Origin: Oegoconia quadripuncta | Lineage: Eukaryota > Arthropoda > Insecta > Lepidoptera > Autostichidae | Reading direction: 5' to 3' | Assembly: GCA_949316235.1 (NCBI GenBank) | Contig: OX438747.1 | Span: 34,983,601 to 35,047,600, forward strand | DNA: 64,000 nt | Shown here: piece by piece, positions 57,301-62,167 of the stretch | Layout of the letters: every line of letters begins with the position of its first letter | Numbering within the stretch: the stretch's first letter is position 1 | Program-made: the position numbers and the translations under genes | The notes under the pieces: generated by a model | The model's database searches: none | Seen by the model: only the letters and a program-made list of their open reading frames with translations | What the model was told of the DNA's origin: nothing

Positions 57301-58104
57301 AAGACGCATCTCGGGTGATACAGCCTCAAGACTTGTATTAAGATTAGTTTATTAATACGGGCTTAAAGGTGGTTTCAGAATTGTTCACTTTGTATGGGTA
57401 ATTGAAATTCTTTTGATCGAATTCGACTATTGTTCCTTGGGCAAAGTTGTTCGTAATCAAGAATAGCGTCACCAGTTAACAGGAATTCTGCTTCTTCAAT
57501 TCAAGAGCTATGCTCTTGTCGGAATTACACGATTTAAATTTCACCTCGTATGTATGTACAGACGAATCATCCTAAAAGTATCACATGCGCTAAAGTGTTA
57601 CCTCCAAAAATTTTTACTTTTCTTATTTTCCTCACCTTTTTATTATTTTAATGAAGTGTTTACGTTTTATTTTCCTTTATAAAAAGAAAAAAACAAAATC
57701 CAAATAGAAAAGAAATCGAATAAAATTGTCATAGCCGGATTCAAAAACCGTGTCTTTTCGAAAGACGTTACCTAAGCACTCGTGTCGCTTGCCACTAGAC
57801 CACGATATCAATTAGCAGAGCCAACGAAATTTTCTTACTCATTTATATGTGACATATTATTATGGATTTGGTTTGAGTGTTGATATTGTATGAATACTTT
57901 CTAATAGATGGTGCTAGAGTAGGGAGATCCGTGTGTACTAATGACTGCTTTAAATTTCAGACCAATCGTATCCTCACGAATCATATGCGCACGCACACGG
58001 GTGAACGACCTTACCACTGTCCGCACTGCGACTCCAAGTTCGCCCAGAAGACCCCCATGCTCACTCATATCAAGTTTATACACGAGAAAGCGAAGAGGAC
58101 CTAA
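34818..58104 (+). CDS. ZAD + C2H2 zinc-finger protein, ten coding exons
   Basis: Assembled exons: 34818-34970, 40033-40155, 40729-40891, 42248-42636, 43809-44113, 46189-46299, 52836-53039, 55068-55191, 56696-56800, 57961-58104 (stop TAA). All junctions use GT-AG and every phase fits, giving 606 residues. ZAD-type domain: Cys22-x2-Cys25 and Cys60-x2-Cys63 with a helix-forming stretch after each pair. Linker 93-250: acidic, with two sumoylation-like IKQE/IKSE sites (127-130, 185-188) and a basic tract RPQKKRVRNR (199-208). Eleven C2H2 fingers follow from 253; finger 7 has an irregular H-x6-H, and fingers 10-11 are joined by the classic TGERPY linker. ZAD proteins are nuclear, sequence-specific DNA-binding factors that dimerise through the ZAD. 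Introns hold SINEs, MITEs and a full LINE. The start of exon 5 is the least certain boundary. Confidence 0.85.
35130..35225 (-). repeat. LINE 3'UTR fragment
   Basis: CCCAGAGTAGAATGAGCAAG, AAACTCGACGGTTGCTCTTT is the reverse complement of the 3'UTR motif at 52660-52725. Intronic. Confidence 0.6.
35406..35737 (-). mobile_element. SINE family 1
   Basis: Minus-strand full-length copy; the head has the B box GGTTCGATCCC, the tail the T-run at 35406-35414. In intron 1 of the zinc-finger gene. Confidence 0.8.
35768..35930 (+). repeat. Retroelement 3'UTR-type repeat
   Basis: GGAAGAAATCTCTTTAGAGA then TAAGCTCACCTTTGTAC and TTGTGCAATAAAGAATCAAT, related to 2866-2990. Contains a TTTTA-rich expansion. 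Confidence 0.5.
36026..36610 (-). mobile_element. CR1/Jockey-type LINE 3' fragment
   Basis: The minus strand encodes MFRLSKVNTSFMGHCIRFYN and LIPENIINL, like 18286-18585. 3'UTR TTATTTCAACGTAAGATAC is shared with 18050-18070. 5' end near 36610. Confidence 0.7.
36850..37171 (-). mobile_element. SINE family 1
   Basis: Full-length minus-strand copy with a small deletion in the head (GGGGATCGAACGCACGAATC). In intron 1. Confidence 0.8.
37330..37945 (+). mobile_element. CR1/Jockey-type LINE 3' fragment
   Basis: Encodes the ORF2 C-terminus in one open frame (to 37719): AIHKLGPRVSLRNKFKEINI, SFKGQCIRFYNKIPVDIQNL, ISDYLDDKQAWT. Then the 3'UTR motif TTTCTTGCTTGTTCTTCTCT and a TTTGAC tandem tail. 5'-truncated; in intron 1. 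Confidence 0.8.
37946..38428. other. AT-rich intronic stretch
   Basis: No gene. Includes another AAATAAATATTTTTTTGAT tail-like end near 38080-38100. Confidence 0.45.
38430..38855 (+). mobile_element. MITE family E, copy 1
   Basis: TIRs GGGTCTTTACCTATGAAATT and AATTTCATAGGTAAGGACC; about 425 bases. Copies 2 (40953-41299) and 3 (43327-43754, inverted) share the interior. Confidence 0.75.
39089..39986 (-). mobile_element. tRNA-derived SINE family 2, split by a MITE
   Basis: Minus strand: the head at 39986-39905 has A box TGGTGTAGTGG and B box GGTTCGAATCC. The body (ATGTTTGTATGATGAATAGA, TATTTATTTAC) runs to 39776, and the 3' part lies at 39150-39089 (GTTTATCCGTTGTCTAGTAT). The two parts are separated by a palindromic MITE. 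Not a tRNA gene: no proper anticodon arm or acceptor pairing. Confidence 0.65.
39151..39775. mobile_element. Long palindromic MITE at a TA site
   Basis: Arms of about 260 bases: CACGGTGTCTGGTTTCATGT ... GGGGCTACTCTATGGACCCC, mirrored at the right. TA flanks (39149-39150, 39776-39777). 625 bases, non-coding. Confidence 0.8.
40033..40155 (+). CDS. Zinc-finger gene exon 2
   Basis: 41 codons after ATGTTTCAG. Second ZAD half: SEIYLCWECC, LFKDQVSHAQNIIKDHH. Donor GTACTG, phase 0. Confidence 0.85.
40298..40644 (-). mobile_element. MITE family A, copy 5
   Basis: Full-length copy in intron 2: GGCCCGTATTAATAAACCAA ... TTTATTAATACGGGCC. Inverse orientation to copy 4. Confidence 0.8.
40729..40891 (+). 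CDS. Zinc-finger gene exon 3
   Basis: Acceptor GTTTTCAG, donor GTAAAT, ends in phase 1. Encodes a linker with EIEIKQEQIPDEKE, acidic with a sumoylation-like site. Confidence 0.8.
40953..41299 (+). mobile_element. MITE family E, copy 2
   Basis: Same ends as copy 1; internal deletion of about 80 bases near the left end. Intron 3. Confidence 0.75.
41300..42020. other. Intronic stretch without recognised features
   Basis: AT-rich part of intron 3; no repeat end or gene seen. Confidence 0.4.
42022..42181. mobile_element. MITE family F, ~160 bp
   Basis: TIRs of about 45 bases: TTATTCATAAAAATTTACAA, AGCTTTATAAGCC, mirrored at the right. It ends 66 bases before exon 4. Confidence 0.75.
42248..42636 (+). 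CDS. Zinc-finger gene exon 4
   Basis: Acceptor CACACTAG, donor GTAAGT. Acidic linker, basic tract, then C2H2 finger 1 (CTTCLIKLNRHNSLTKH, INTCH). Confidence 0.85.
42637..43014. other. Intron 4 sequence
   Basis: No repeat or gene recognised; the frame that runs past the exon 4 donor is not coding. Confidence 0.4.
43015..43322 (+). mobile_element. MITE family G, copy 1, left end missing
   Basis: Matches copy 2 from CATCACACACTAACC to the right end GAGAGTAGACCCCCAGG. The left TIR is absent. Confidence 0.65.
43327..43754 (-). mobile_element. MITE family E, copy 3
   Basis: Inverted relative to copies 1 and 2: AGGTCCTTACCTATGAAATT ... ATTTCATAGGTAAAGACCC. Ends about 55 bases before exon 5. Confidence 0.75.
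43809..44113 (+). CDS. Zinc-finger gene exon 5
   Basis: Encodes fingers 2 and 3 (CSICTCRFRTEVALDTH, CQPCGYMCYTAQHMAHH) and the start of finger 4; donor GTAGGT in phase 2. The acceptor at 43808 (TTTCAAG) was chosen because it alone gives phase 0. A further upstream exon cannot be excluded. Confidence 0.75.
44143..44692. mobile_element. MITE family G, copy 2, full length
   Basis: TIRs of about 60 bases: GGGGGTCTACTCTCTAAGGA, AAATAGCTTC, GACGGCCGTAACTTC, mirrored at the right end. A retroelement 3'UTR-type repeat is inserted at about 44265-44405. It starts about 30 bases after the exon 5 donor. Confidence 0.75.
44265..44405 (+). repeat. Retroelement 3'UTR-type repeat in MITE G
   Basis: TGGAAGAGATCGCTGTTAGC, GATAAGGCCGCC, TGTGCAATAAAGAGTATTTG then (ATTG)n. 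The simple tail marks its 3' end. Confidence 0.6.
44754..44922 (-). mobile_element. MITE family A, copy 6, truncated
   Basis: GGCCCGTATTAATAAACCAG to CGCCTCAGCGGTGAATGAAT, about half of a full copy. Intron 5. Confidence 0.7.
45089..45870 (-). other. GAAA microsatellite and possible LINE 3' region
   Basis: (AAAG)n at 45096-45121 is followed by AACTGTTTATTCGCCA. On the minus strand this is AATAAACAG plus (TTTC)n, the look of a retroelement 3' tail. The rest (to 45870) may be its 3'UTR but holds no recognised protein motif. Confidence 0.4.
45875..46180 (-). pseudogene. Possible LINE C-terminal fragment
   Basis: The minus frame has WLLFSNFNKKIKKYGKI, SICIFTDHIFFNCPNQS, resembling the Cys/His C-terminal block (xDHIFFxCPN) of some LINE ORF2 proteins. 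It overlaps exon 6 on the other strand only at its start. Identification is tentative. Confidence 0.35.
46189..46299 (+). CDS. Zinc-finger gene exon 6
   Basis: Acceptor CTTTGCAG. Completes finger 4 (TTRQFEKHYKVAH) across the intron and gives most of finger 5 (CDYCGKTRSSKALMEQHIV). Donor GTAAGT, phase 2. Confidence 0.85.
46300..46590. other. Intron 6 sequence
   Basis: AT-rich, nothing recognised. Confidence 0.4.
46591..46900 (-). pseudogene. Ty3/Gypsy pol C-terminal scrap
   Basis: The minus strand gives VVEEDLIWKRHIDQIVSCSS, resembling the GxxWKRHxDQ motif after the integrase core of Ty3/mag-type elements. Downstream are Ser/Pro/Lys-rich remnants. Intron 6. Confidence 0.45.
46919..47095 (-). 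pseudogene. LINE C-terminal fragment
   Basis: The minus frame encodes RTAKAWNSLPASVFPESYNL, GIFKSRVNRHLL, a Jockey-like LINE ORF2 C-terminus, ending near CACCTGATGGGAAGTG. Homologues at 17366 and 32545. Confidence 0.65.
47126..47449 (-). mobile_element. SINE family 1
   Basis: Full-length minus-strand copy in intron 6; its head abuts a LINE fragment. Confidence 0.8.
47450..47614 (-). pseudogene. CR1/Jockey-type LINE fragment
   Basis: The minus frame encodes FVLQKRAVRAIYTLGPRNKF, KEINILTLASQYVYENLIYV, same family as the intact LINE that follows on the plus strand. Cut by the SINE. Confidence 0.7.
48095..49684 (+). CDS. LINE ORF1: coiled coil plus SGNH-like domain
   Basis: 529 residues from the ATG at 48095. 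Residues about 15-110 and 205-270 have heptad-rich sequence (for example LENQLQLTLNELKSS), predicting coiled coils for oligomerisation. A Pro/Ala-rich hinge (about 295-325) follows. The C-terminal ~190 residues (INVLMYSDEFGKNLGSQL, PDTVLIIFVGRR, FHMIDTN) look like the SGNH-esterase-type fold known from CR1 ORF1 proteins. Here the usual GDS nucleophile motif appears as YSDEF, and a canonical final DxxH is not clear, so hydrolytic activity is doubtful. No CCHC knuckle. ORF1 proteins bind element RNA. The stop TAG directly follows a TTTAAAT heptamer. Confidence 0.75.
   Translation: MSTRITRGTVATRQLENQLQLTLNELKSSKALCEQLLRERDDSEKEVLEVVNKNTMLKCEMAELHTRFTDMVGQRDQLQQEVDQFDTSSQEFEDALARIAGLEAELRDANRQISTLQTTQDDQQSSRTQSLFDELVGKDSSLTTAISPVTIDLTNCNDITLNSTQLKSPICMTSKNKLKKYVKINRYIKKTQSLVKKNSAFCKNICLTKERINLLHQLGECNISLEKSRKTYECDTRHLRLEIHNLNEALVTMTNKYDTAQKEISEHVLAMDNLLKLSNYNLERFDSLTNNHHCECLSANQAPSPSPVCGTPPSAAEPGAPSATDHNTSISNKINVLMYSDEFGKNLGSQLYRYMGQPITNMCMPGASFSNILEKIVSTEFRPDTVLIIFVGRRHKANKKMLSNYFSQLALMPNIIKIVLFALPFSHSHTDDENKTRHYVNCLLHTLVCRNADKFHMIDTNILVKNFYLTKGRYYYLSKFYKQQVAESLSYYINNSVNILTKKLTTASIEQCNDINKSLEFIPILNNLN
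49675..49681 (+). promoter_or_regulatory. Candidate -1 frameshift site
   Basis: T TTA AAT, read in the ORF1 frame, fits the X XXY YYZ slippery heptamer and immediately precedes the ORF1 stop TAG (49682-49684). A -1 shift enters the ORF2 frame, which is open from exactly here. ORF2 has no ATG before the endonuclease domain. No strong downstream stem-loop was seen. A chance heptamer in AT-rich DNA, or reinitiation at a non-AUG codon, remain possible. Confidence 0.4.
49681..52617 (+). CDS. LINE ORF2: endonuclease and reverse transcriptase
   Basis: Open in the -1 frame relative to ORF1. The endonuclease domain starts near 49795 (LKVFHQNIQGI) with LTEHWL, SVYRPPAS, CGDFNIN and SDHSGQ, the APE-type catalytic blocks. 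[52 protein letters not shown] (residue 670 counted from a TTG at 49777), FLGLTLDAKLQW. No RNase H. The C-terminus GQCIRFYNKVPVDIQNMP ... DKQAWT is conserved in all fragments here. It nicks target DNA and copies element RNA from its 3' tail. The start is unclear: TTG at 49777, the frameshift site, or an ATA at 49768 that may be a lost ATG. Confidence 0.85.
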   Translation, partial: LEFKTTESNSGTLLKLIKNYKTINSQPTKICKLNNKYNLKVFHQNIQGILGKDLTIELFMNNFKIDIMCLTEHWLKTYELLFNFSGHQVASSFSRKNAIRGGSLILIRKDLKFKERNDIVSLSVERTIEISCIELERLIVMSVYRPPASSYDQFEICLDEALYKIGNTNKYILICGDFNINILQDTPLTRRFQSFFLCHNLVNVFLEPTRTTATCATCLDNIFANIKPVYKSIVNKLQSDHSGQLPIFEIAERRLKRIIKCVPVNESRLQLFRNNIITKVPYLTYNDDPNKLYNTVFDLTKDQYEKVFKSKTIKVSESLMFSDWATAGIHKSRNRLYELYAEKSYNKNDTFVSYVRNYSKIFKRVCSEAKSMFTISKIKNSSNIIKSTWKVINNETKKVEDRNLEFNLKLNDKIISNDLQVAESFEKFFTNIPISTTKSLNSSPALAESLILQNVEPCEINFKFTHVNSNSVLKAFKSLQMKKTADVHGLSVKIINSIIDCIAPHLATIFNKCVDRGVFPDLMKLSKVIPLFKAGSTSDPTNFRPISVLPTFSKIFEKLILNQLMPHFYQNNIMHPKQFGFTRGRSTTDAGVELVQHIFDAWENSRDAIGVFCDLSKAFDCVHYDILIRKLHHYGIQGQALNLLKSYLYNRIQRVDVNGTKSSGSEVHMGVPQGSILGPFLFLVYINDLPHLARNRCEIVLFADDTSVLFKVKRYQSSCDDVNTAIFELVNWFTVNNLLLNEKKTKCLKFTLPNVKQMPIDIFVRGEKLDLVDTTVFLGLTLDAKLQWGPHIEKLAKKLASAAYAVKKIRNLTDVHTARLVYFSYFHSLMSYGILLWGNAADIHMIFVLQKRAIRAIYKLGPRESLRDKFKEINILTMACQYIYENLLYAKKNITLFAKNSDRHNVNTRNKNQLSIYVSRLHKVSKSFKGQCIRFYNKVPVDIQNMPLNKFKAIIKQKLLTKGYYNITDYLNDKQAWT
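52836..53039 (+). CDS. Zinc-finger gene exon 7
   Basis: Acceptor TTTCCACAG, preceded directly by a LINE tail. Encodes the end of finger 5, finger 6 (CRLCNSEYKTYWTLKQH) and finger 7 (CVQCDKQFPNVRVFKQH). Donor GTGAGT, phase 2. Confidence 0.85.
53070..53730 (+). repeat. GGAT-rich minisatellite with higher-order units
   Basis: ATGGATGGATGGCTGGAC-like units are interspersed with a block TCAAATAAACGATTC (variants near 53118, 53365, 53585). This gives a higher-order period of roughly 230-240 bases. It lies at the start of intron 7; open frames on both strands are repeat artefacts. Confidence 0.8.
53760..54249. other. Intron 7 sequence
   Basis: No gene or repeat end recognised. Confidence 0.4.
54250..54375 (+). 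repeat. (CA)n then (CTCA)n microsatellite
   Basis: About 47 CA dinucleotides followed by about 8 CTCA units. The minus-strand Cys/Val frame is an artefact. Confidence 0.9.
54376..54693. other. Intron 7 sequence
   Basis: AT-rich; contains AAATAAACATTTTTTCATTT (54590 region), a possible retroelement tail. No gene. Confidence 0.4.
54694..54935 (+). mobile_element. SINE family 1, head missing
   Basis: Plus-strand copy from GGTAGGGCATTTTAAATGTC to CGTCGTGCATAAAAAAAA; lacks the tRNA-like head. Confidence 0.75.
55068..55191 (+). CDS. Zinc-finger gene exon 8
   Basis: Acceptor GTTCACAG, donor GTGAGT. Finger 8 (CPSCDKVYARRYFMVNH) and the first Cys pair of finger 9 (CELCRK). Confidence 0.85.
55258..55365. 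repeat. Inverted repeat, ~108 bp
   Basis: CACGAATTGAGGAGC and ACCACGAATAATAC face GTATTATTATTCGTAGTAGG and CTCCTCAATTCGT. A small MITE-like palindrome in intron 8. Confidence 0.55.
55366..55940. other. Intron 8 stretch without a gene
   Basis: 55380-55700 is GC-richer and has short frames on both strands without domains; a decayed repeat is possible. Confidence 0.35.
55946..56211 (-). mobile_element. Palindromic MITE family D, copy 2
   Basis: Nearly identical to 29479-29743 but inverted: left end CAGGGTGTAACGGTTAAGTG, right end CCGTTACACGGTGT. TA flanks. Intron 8. Confidence 0.8.
56325..56465 (-). mobile_element. Helitron fragment
   Basis: On the minus strand it starts AACTAATATTATAAATGTGA and continues with internal words shared with 17130-17310 (CCGCGGGAACTTTATCGGGA). 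The 3' end is missing. Confidence 0.5.
56696..56800 (+). CDS. Zinc-finger gene exon 9
   Basis: Acceptor GTCGTCAG, donor GTATGT, both phase 0. Completes finger 9 (HFLTATRLRDHRRRNH) and starts finger 10 (CNLCGRGFS). Markedly GC-rich compared with its introns. Confidence 0.85.
57032..57362 (+). mobile_element. MITE family A, copy 7
   Basis: Full length in intron 9: GGCCCGTATTAATAAACCAT ... TTTATTAATACGGGC. Confidence 0.8.
57368..57500 (+). repeat. Repeat shared with 63208-63330
   Basis: Both contain GTTTCAGAAT, GATCGAATTC, GTTCCTTGGG and TCGTAATCAAG in the same order. Class unknown. Confidence 0.5.
57961..58104 (+). CDS. Zinc-finger gene exon 10, C-terminus
   Basis: Acceptor TAAATTTCAG. Completes finger 10, the TGERPY linker, finger 11 (CPHCDSKFAQKTPMLTH) and the basic end EKAKRT before TAA. 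Confidence 0.9.
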   Translation, partial: TNRILTNHMRTHTGERPYHCPHCDSKFAQKTPMLTHIKFIHEKAKRT

Positions 58105-58130
58105 ATATCCACGGAACATAGTTCAATTAA

Positions 58131-58301
58131 GGCTGCTCGCTCACGACCGACTTTTGGTAGGACCGATAATCGGGCCGATCTTTTCGTCAATACTTTTATC
58201 ACCGATGCGATGGACGTGAGCGTTGAAATTTGGAAACAGTATGTTCCATTTTTTTTTTCTACAAAAAAAATCGGTCACCGATTTTCGGTCGTGGGCGGGT
58301 C
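58131..58301. repeat. Inverted repeat in the zinc-finger 3' flank
   Basis: GCTCGCTCACGACCGACTTT faces GATTTTCGGTCGTGGGCGGG. This could be a MITE within the 3'UTR; a transcript through it would fold into a hairpin. Confidence 0.45.
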
Positions 58302-58302
58302 T

Positions 58303-58308
58303 AATAAA
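58303..58308 (+). terminator. Possible polyadenylation signal of the zinc-finger gene
   Basis: AATAAA about 200 bases after the stop codon, followed by a T-rich tract. It is the first AATAAA after the stop that I saw. It lies within or beside an inverted repeat. Confidence 0.4.
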
Positions 58309-58329
58309 GATTTTCTTTATCTATACCGG

Positions 58330-58440
58330 ATGAGTTTTTTTACCGTAAGGAAAAAATATAGGGGATATTAGGTAAGTGAAATAGAAGGTATTTGCGTGGG
58401 TAGTTTAATTTTTCTTTTTTGAAAACCATCATCCATCCAA
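58330..58440 (+). repeat. Interspersed repeat, copy of 1628-1705 / 2088-2125
   Basis: TTTTTTACCGTAAGGAAAAA, GTAAGTGAAATAGAAGGTAT, GAAAACCATCATCCA: an uninterrupted version of the split copy in the first 2 kb. Confidence 0.5.
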
Positions 58441-58691
58441 TAAATGTATACCTCCATCTTGTTGATTGAACTAATCAGGTGGTGACCAGAAGATAAGGGA
58501 TTCTCAAGAAAATCTAGTGGTTTTCCATTCTATAATATGTTATGTTTTAATTACTATTAAAGATATTTATGTGATAGTGTGTTTCATTTCTCCTGGCGCA
58601 GTCGCAAATTGCAATTTTTGGAAATTAGTTTGGCAGTCAACAAGGAACCGTAGTTTCGTCATGTCTGTACGAGGTTTAGCTCCGACACTTA

Positions 58692-59240
58692 GGCCCGTAT
58701 TAATAAACCGTTCTCAAGGTTGAGAAGTCTTGTAACCGATCTCAAGAAAACGATTGATTAATAAACCAAAGTTGTGACTTGAAAAGCATGTGTATACTCA
58801 AGCAGTACTCACTCGAGAGGTGCGCGTATTTATAAACGAAACTCAAGACTATCATTCATTCGCCGGTGAAGCGAATACTTGAGAAGTGATCTCAGCTGAG
58901 TAGACCTCAAGATTGGTTTATAAATTTGAGATAGCGTCAACTTCCCTGAGTATAAGAAGAGATAGGGAGACCCCTCGTGTTACAGTGCTCTATGACGTCA
59001 TCAGCTACGCCGTTACGTCAGCGTTACGCCGTAGTCATCCCAGTGCTACGAGAGGGGAAGACGCGCGGGGAAGGTAGTCTCAAACTGCCGTTTGAGCTAT
59101 TGTCAAGAGCGCGCGTGTCAATTGTTGATAAATTAAATACCACAAATATTATTTACGAGTTGTCTCATTTCTGGACTCGGACGCATCTCGGGTGATACAG
59201 CCTCAAGACTTGAATTGAGATTGGTTTGTTAATCCAGGCC
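58692..59240 (+). mobile_element. MITE family A, copy 8, with an insertion
   Basis: Ends GGCCCGTATTAATAAACCGT and GGTTTGTTAATCCAGGCC. Between GATAGCGTCAACTTC (58940) and ACGCATCTCGGG (59180) about 235 foreign bases replace TGCTTAAG of the consensus. Confidence 0.65.
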
Positions 59241-59317
59241 TTAGTACTAGAAAGCTGTAATTTGGCAATATTAATAACACGCCGACAAATTGGTAGAATT
59301 AAATCAATTAGGAAACG

Positions 59318-59355
59318 GTTCTCAATCTTGAGAATGGTTTACTAATACGGACCAT
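59318..59355 (+). repeat. MITE family A terminal scrap
   Basis: TTCTCAATCTTGAGAATGGT, TTACTAATACGGACC is a family A right end. Confidence 0.55.
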
Positions 59356-59374
59356 AACCACAGACCAACCAACT

Positions 59375-59430
59375 TTCCAAACGCTGACTCCCCAGAGAAG
59401 AACGAGCAAGAAACTCCAGGGCACATGAAT
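59375..59430 (-). repeat. LINE 3'UTR scrap
   Basis: CTGACTCCCCAGAGAAGAAC, GAGCAAGAAACTCCAG is the reverse complement of the LINE 3'UTR motif. Confidence 0.55.
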
Positions 59431-60597
59431 CTAAAAATTATTTTAGTAGGTACATTCGCCGAAATTCATTTACAATTCAGTTAAAATATTTTCGATTTGC
59501 CATTTTAAAGAATAACTGAAAACGAGGCAGCATGGTCTAAGTATCTTGGCCTGTTTATTAAAGTGAACTAAATTCCACATAGACATTAAAAAAATCAAAA
59601 TTGAAGACGATGGTTACCTATTTAGCTCTCAATAAGCGAGTATTCATTAGAGTTTTAGATAATAACAGACCCAACATTCATATGCATGCTACAAACTGTA
59701 TTATTCTGCTCTTTGGCTACAAACAAGATACCTACCTACCTGCCTAATTAGTTAAATTTGTAATCTGACAAGCCCCCATCTCTAGTCATTTCCTCATATT
59801 TGTATGGAGACAGGCTACGTTGTTTATTATCTTTATGCTAATATTTAGACGTCCAACAACAACAAAAATCTATGAATACCACAGACAGACTACTCGGAGC
59901 CCTGCCCTCTGAGTACCTACCTACTTGGTACAACGATCAATACTCCTGTCTGGTACATAATACTCACACATTGTCGTGATTGTGTGTGTGTCAGACACAT
60001 AATGACAATTAACCACAATGTTCGTTTGAATGTGTTTGTAGCCTTTCCTCGCCTGCACTAAAATAAATAACTGAACAGAATGACAACTGCCTGACCCCAA
60101 TATACCTATTATCATAAGGTTGTCCACGGTTATTGAAAATAAAAACGTGTGGCTTTGAAATGGTTGTTATGTTAATAGTTTATTTAAATTAAAGTTCCTT
60201 ACATAGTACTCGTATTACAAGCTTTTATTTACCTTCACATTCATGTATGTATGTTTAGTTTTGTAAGCTGACTTTGAATGACTTCCTCTAAATTTAGGAC
60301 TTTGAAAATTCGCATGCTTGTTCAGTTCTGTTGATATTAAGCTGAAATGATAAAATAACCTGATGCTGCAGCCAGCACTGTCTCCTCATGAGGGCACTAC
60401 TCGAAGGTTCGTACCACAGACACGAAACTTTACATACCTACACGTTTAATTTTAATGTTTACCATGAAAATATGAAATACAATCAAATATGAAATAATAC
60501 TATATAATTTAATATATTATAATGTAATAATTTAATAATCTAAATTCACTATTATCCAACATTTTAACAATAATTGTGCAAGTATTTGTTAGGTTAA
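59431..60597. other. Stretch without a recognised gene
   Basis: AT-rich. TGATGCTGCAGCCAGCACTG (60361) resembles TGATGCTGCAACCGGGATTG (61069), a short local duplication. Nothing else recognised. Confidence 0.4.
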
Positions 60598-60957
60598 AGG
60601 TCTTAGCATACGTGACGTGTTTATTCTCGTGCCGGACGGAACGGGACGATTTTTTGACATCGTTGCATTTGAAAACATAGCAATAAAATACACGTGGCGA
60701 GAAACACGGGCGGAACGGGGCGGCAATAGAAAAAACATCGTTATGGCATCTTCTTCATCTAATGCTACGGCAACCATTGCTTGTTCTTCAAAAGTAAAAT
60801 CGAACATTTTGTGCTGGAATGTGGTTGCAGCACTAGCACGACTATCGTTGAACACCGTCACTGTACGTATGTTTTAAAACCACTTTCACGTTAGGAACTA
60901 TACCCTTCCCGTCTCCGTTCCGTCCGAGAAATTACCCGTCACGTATGCTAAGACCTA
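60598..60957 (-). mobile_element. TIR element with a PIF/Harbinger-like transposase start
   Basis: TIRs: GGTCTTAGCATACGTGACG at the left, CGTCACGTATGCTAAGACC at the right; inner GGACGGAACGG/CCGTTCCGTCC also mirror. The minus-strand frame has MFDFTFEEQAMVAVALDEED, which resembles the N-terminus of PIF/Harbinger transposases from memory. The catalytic part is absent. Target duplication not resolved. Confidence 0.5.
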
Positions 60958-61428
60958 AAGTTGAGACATTTGTATACCTTTTTAGGTGGAATGTAGAGGA
61001 CTAATTTATAATATTCGATCATTGTATGTTACCTATATTCACAAATAAATAAATTTGAATATGAACTGATGCTGCAACCGGGATTGTCTTCATGAGGACA
61101 CTCCTCAACGATAAGTAGCAGGGACATGTAATTTTGCAGAACCAAACATGAACACCAACTTTCTACCTTATGTTGTTCGGCGAAATTGGTGTCGACAGCA
61201 TTGGTCTGTGACTTTTCTGGGAAAAAGAATAGTCTAAAATCGCATCCAGAATAACAAAGGTAATAATACTTCTTCTCCATGTTCAGTTTCTCGACCTAGA
61301 AATTCGCAGGGACACAGCCGTGTAATAATAAAATGTTAGGTACTTAAATTGAACCGATTTAAAAAGTAACAGTGACTAGGTCCATTGTTAAAACTTGAGT
61401 TTGCTTGTGTTAAAGCGGAGACACTTTC
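60958..61428. other. Stretch without a gene
   Basis: Short frames only; nothing recognised beyond the local duplication at 61069. Confidence 0.4.
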
Positions 61429-61763
61429 ACCACCTCCGTGGCTCAATGTAAACAACATAGGGTTTACGATTCGGACGTCGCGGGTTCGATCCCCAGCGGG
61501 GTACATGTTTACTATTCGGTTTGGTTGGTGGTAGGGCATTTTAAATGTCCGCCTGGCTAGCTTCCGCCATCTTATATAAATTTGCCGTCAAATAGCAATG
61601 TTAATAGCATTGTTGTGTTCCGGTTGTCAGAGATAAGATAGCCAGTTCCCCAAATATGACGGGGTTTCTGGGTCAATACGCTTTCACCTTCGGCCTCATC
61701 TTCACTTAATATCAGGTGTGATTGAGGTCAAGTGCTAACCCGTTGCTTGCATAGAAAAAAAAC
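61429..61763 (+). mobile_element. SINE family 1, full length
   Basis: Plus-strand copy: head with TGGCTCAATGTAAAC (A-box region) and GGTTCGATCCCC (B box), body GGTAGGGCATTTTAAATGTC, tail TAGAAAAAAAA. Confidence 0.8.
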
Positions 61764-61928
61764 CTACTTTACTAAAATCAAAATAGTAAATGAAAAATAA
61801 TACGCCAATATGGACAGTACCTAAACCTTATCTCCACTTATCTACCTACGTAGGTGTACATACCTACCTCGTAAGTAAATATTAAGCAGTAAAAGATAGA
61901 GAGGTTAAAAGGTAAATGCAAGATCCTT
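61764..61928. other. Spacer without features
   Basis: Nothing recognised. Confidence 0.4.
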
Positions 61929-62128
61929 TGGTTATACAAAAAAAGAAATATTCTTGGTTTTTCTCGAACTATTGGCGATACGAGCGAGTGATAACGACAT
62001 GGAAGTTTATTACGTTTAAGTTCGGTTCCTTTCACTTGTTTTAAGATGCCAAACCATTGCAGTGTTTATATAAATAGTTCGAGAAAAACCAAGAATATTT
62101 CTTTTTTTTTTTTTGTATATCCAAAGGT
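61929..62128. mobile_element. MITE with ~48-bp TIRs
   Basis: CCTTTGGTTATACAAAAAAA, GAAATATTCTTGGTTTTTCT, CGAACTATT are mirrored at 62075-62128 across a ~100-base loop. Confidence 0.7.
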
Positions 62129-62130
62129 CA

Positions 62131-62167
62131 CGCTACTACTACACGCATAGATTATGCGTGTAGTAGT
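62131..62167. repeat. Perfect hairpin, 16-bp arms
   Basis: CTACTACTACACGCATA and TATGCGTGTAGTAGTG lie around a 3-base GAT loop. Function unknown. Confidence 0.65.

Noticed and set aside
61440..61505. tRNA gene
   Set aside because: It has A- and B-box-like words, but is the head of a repeated SINE followed by the SINE body; the cloverleaf is not sustained.
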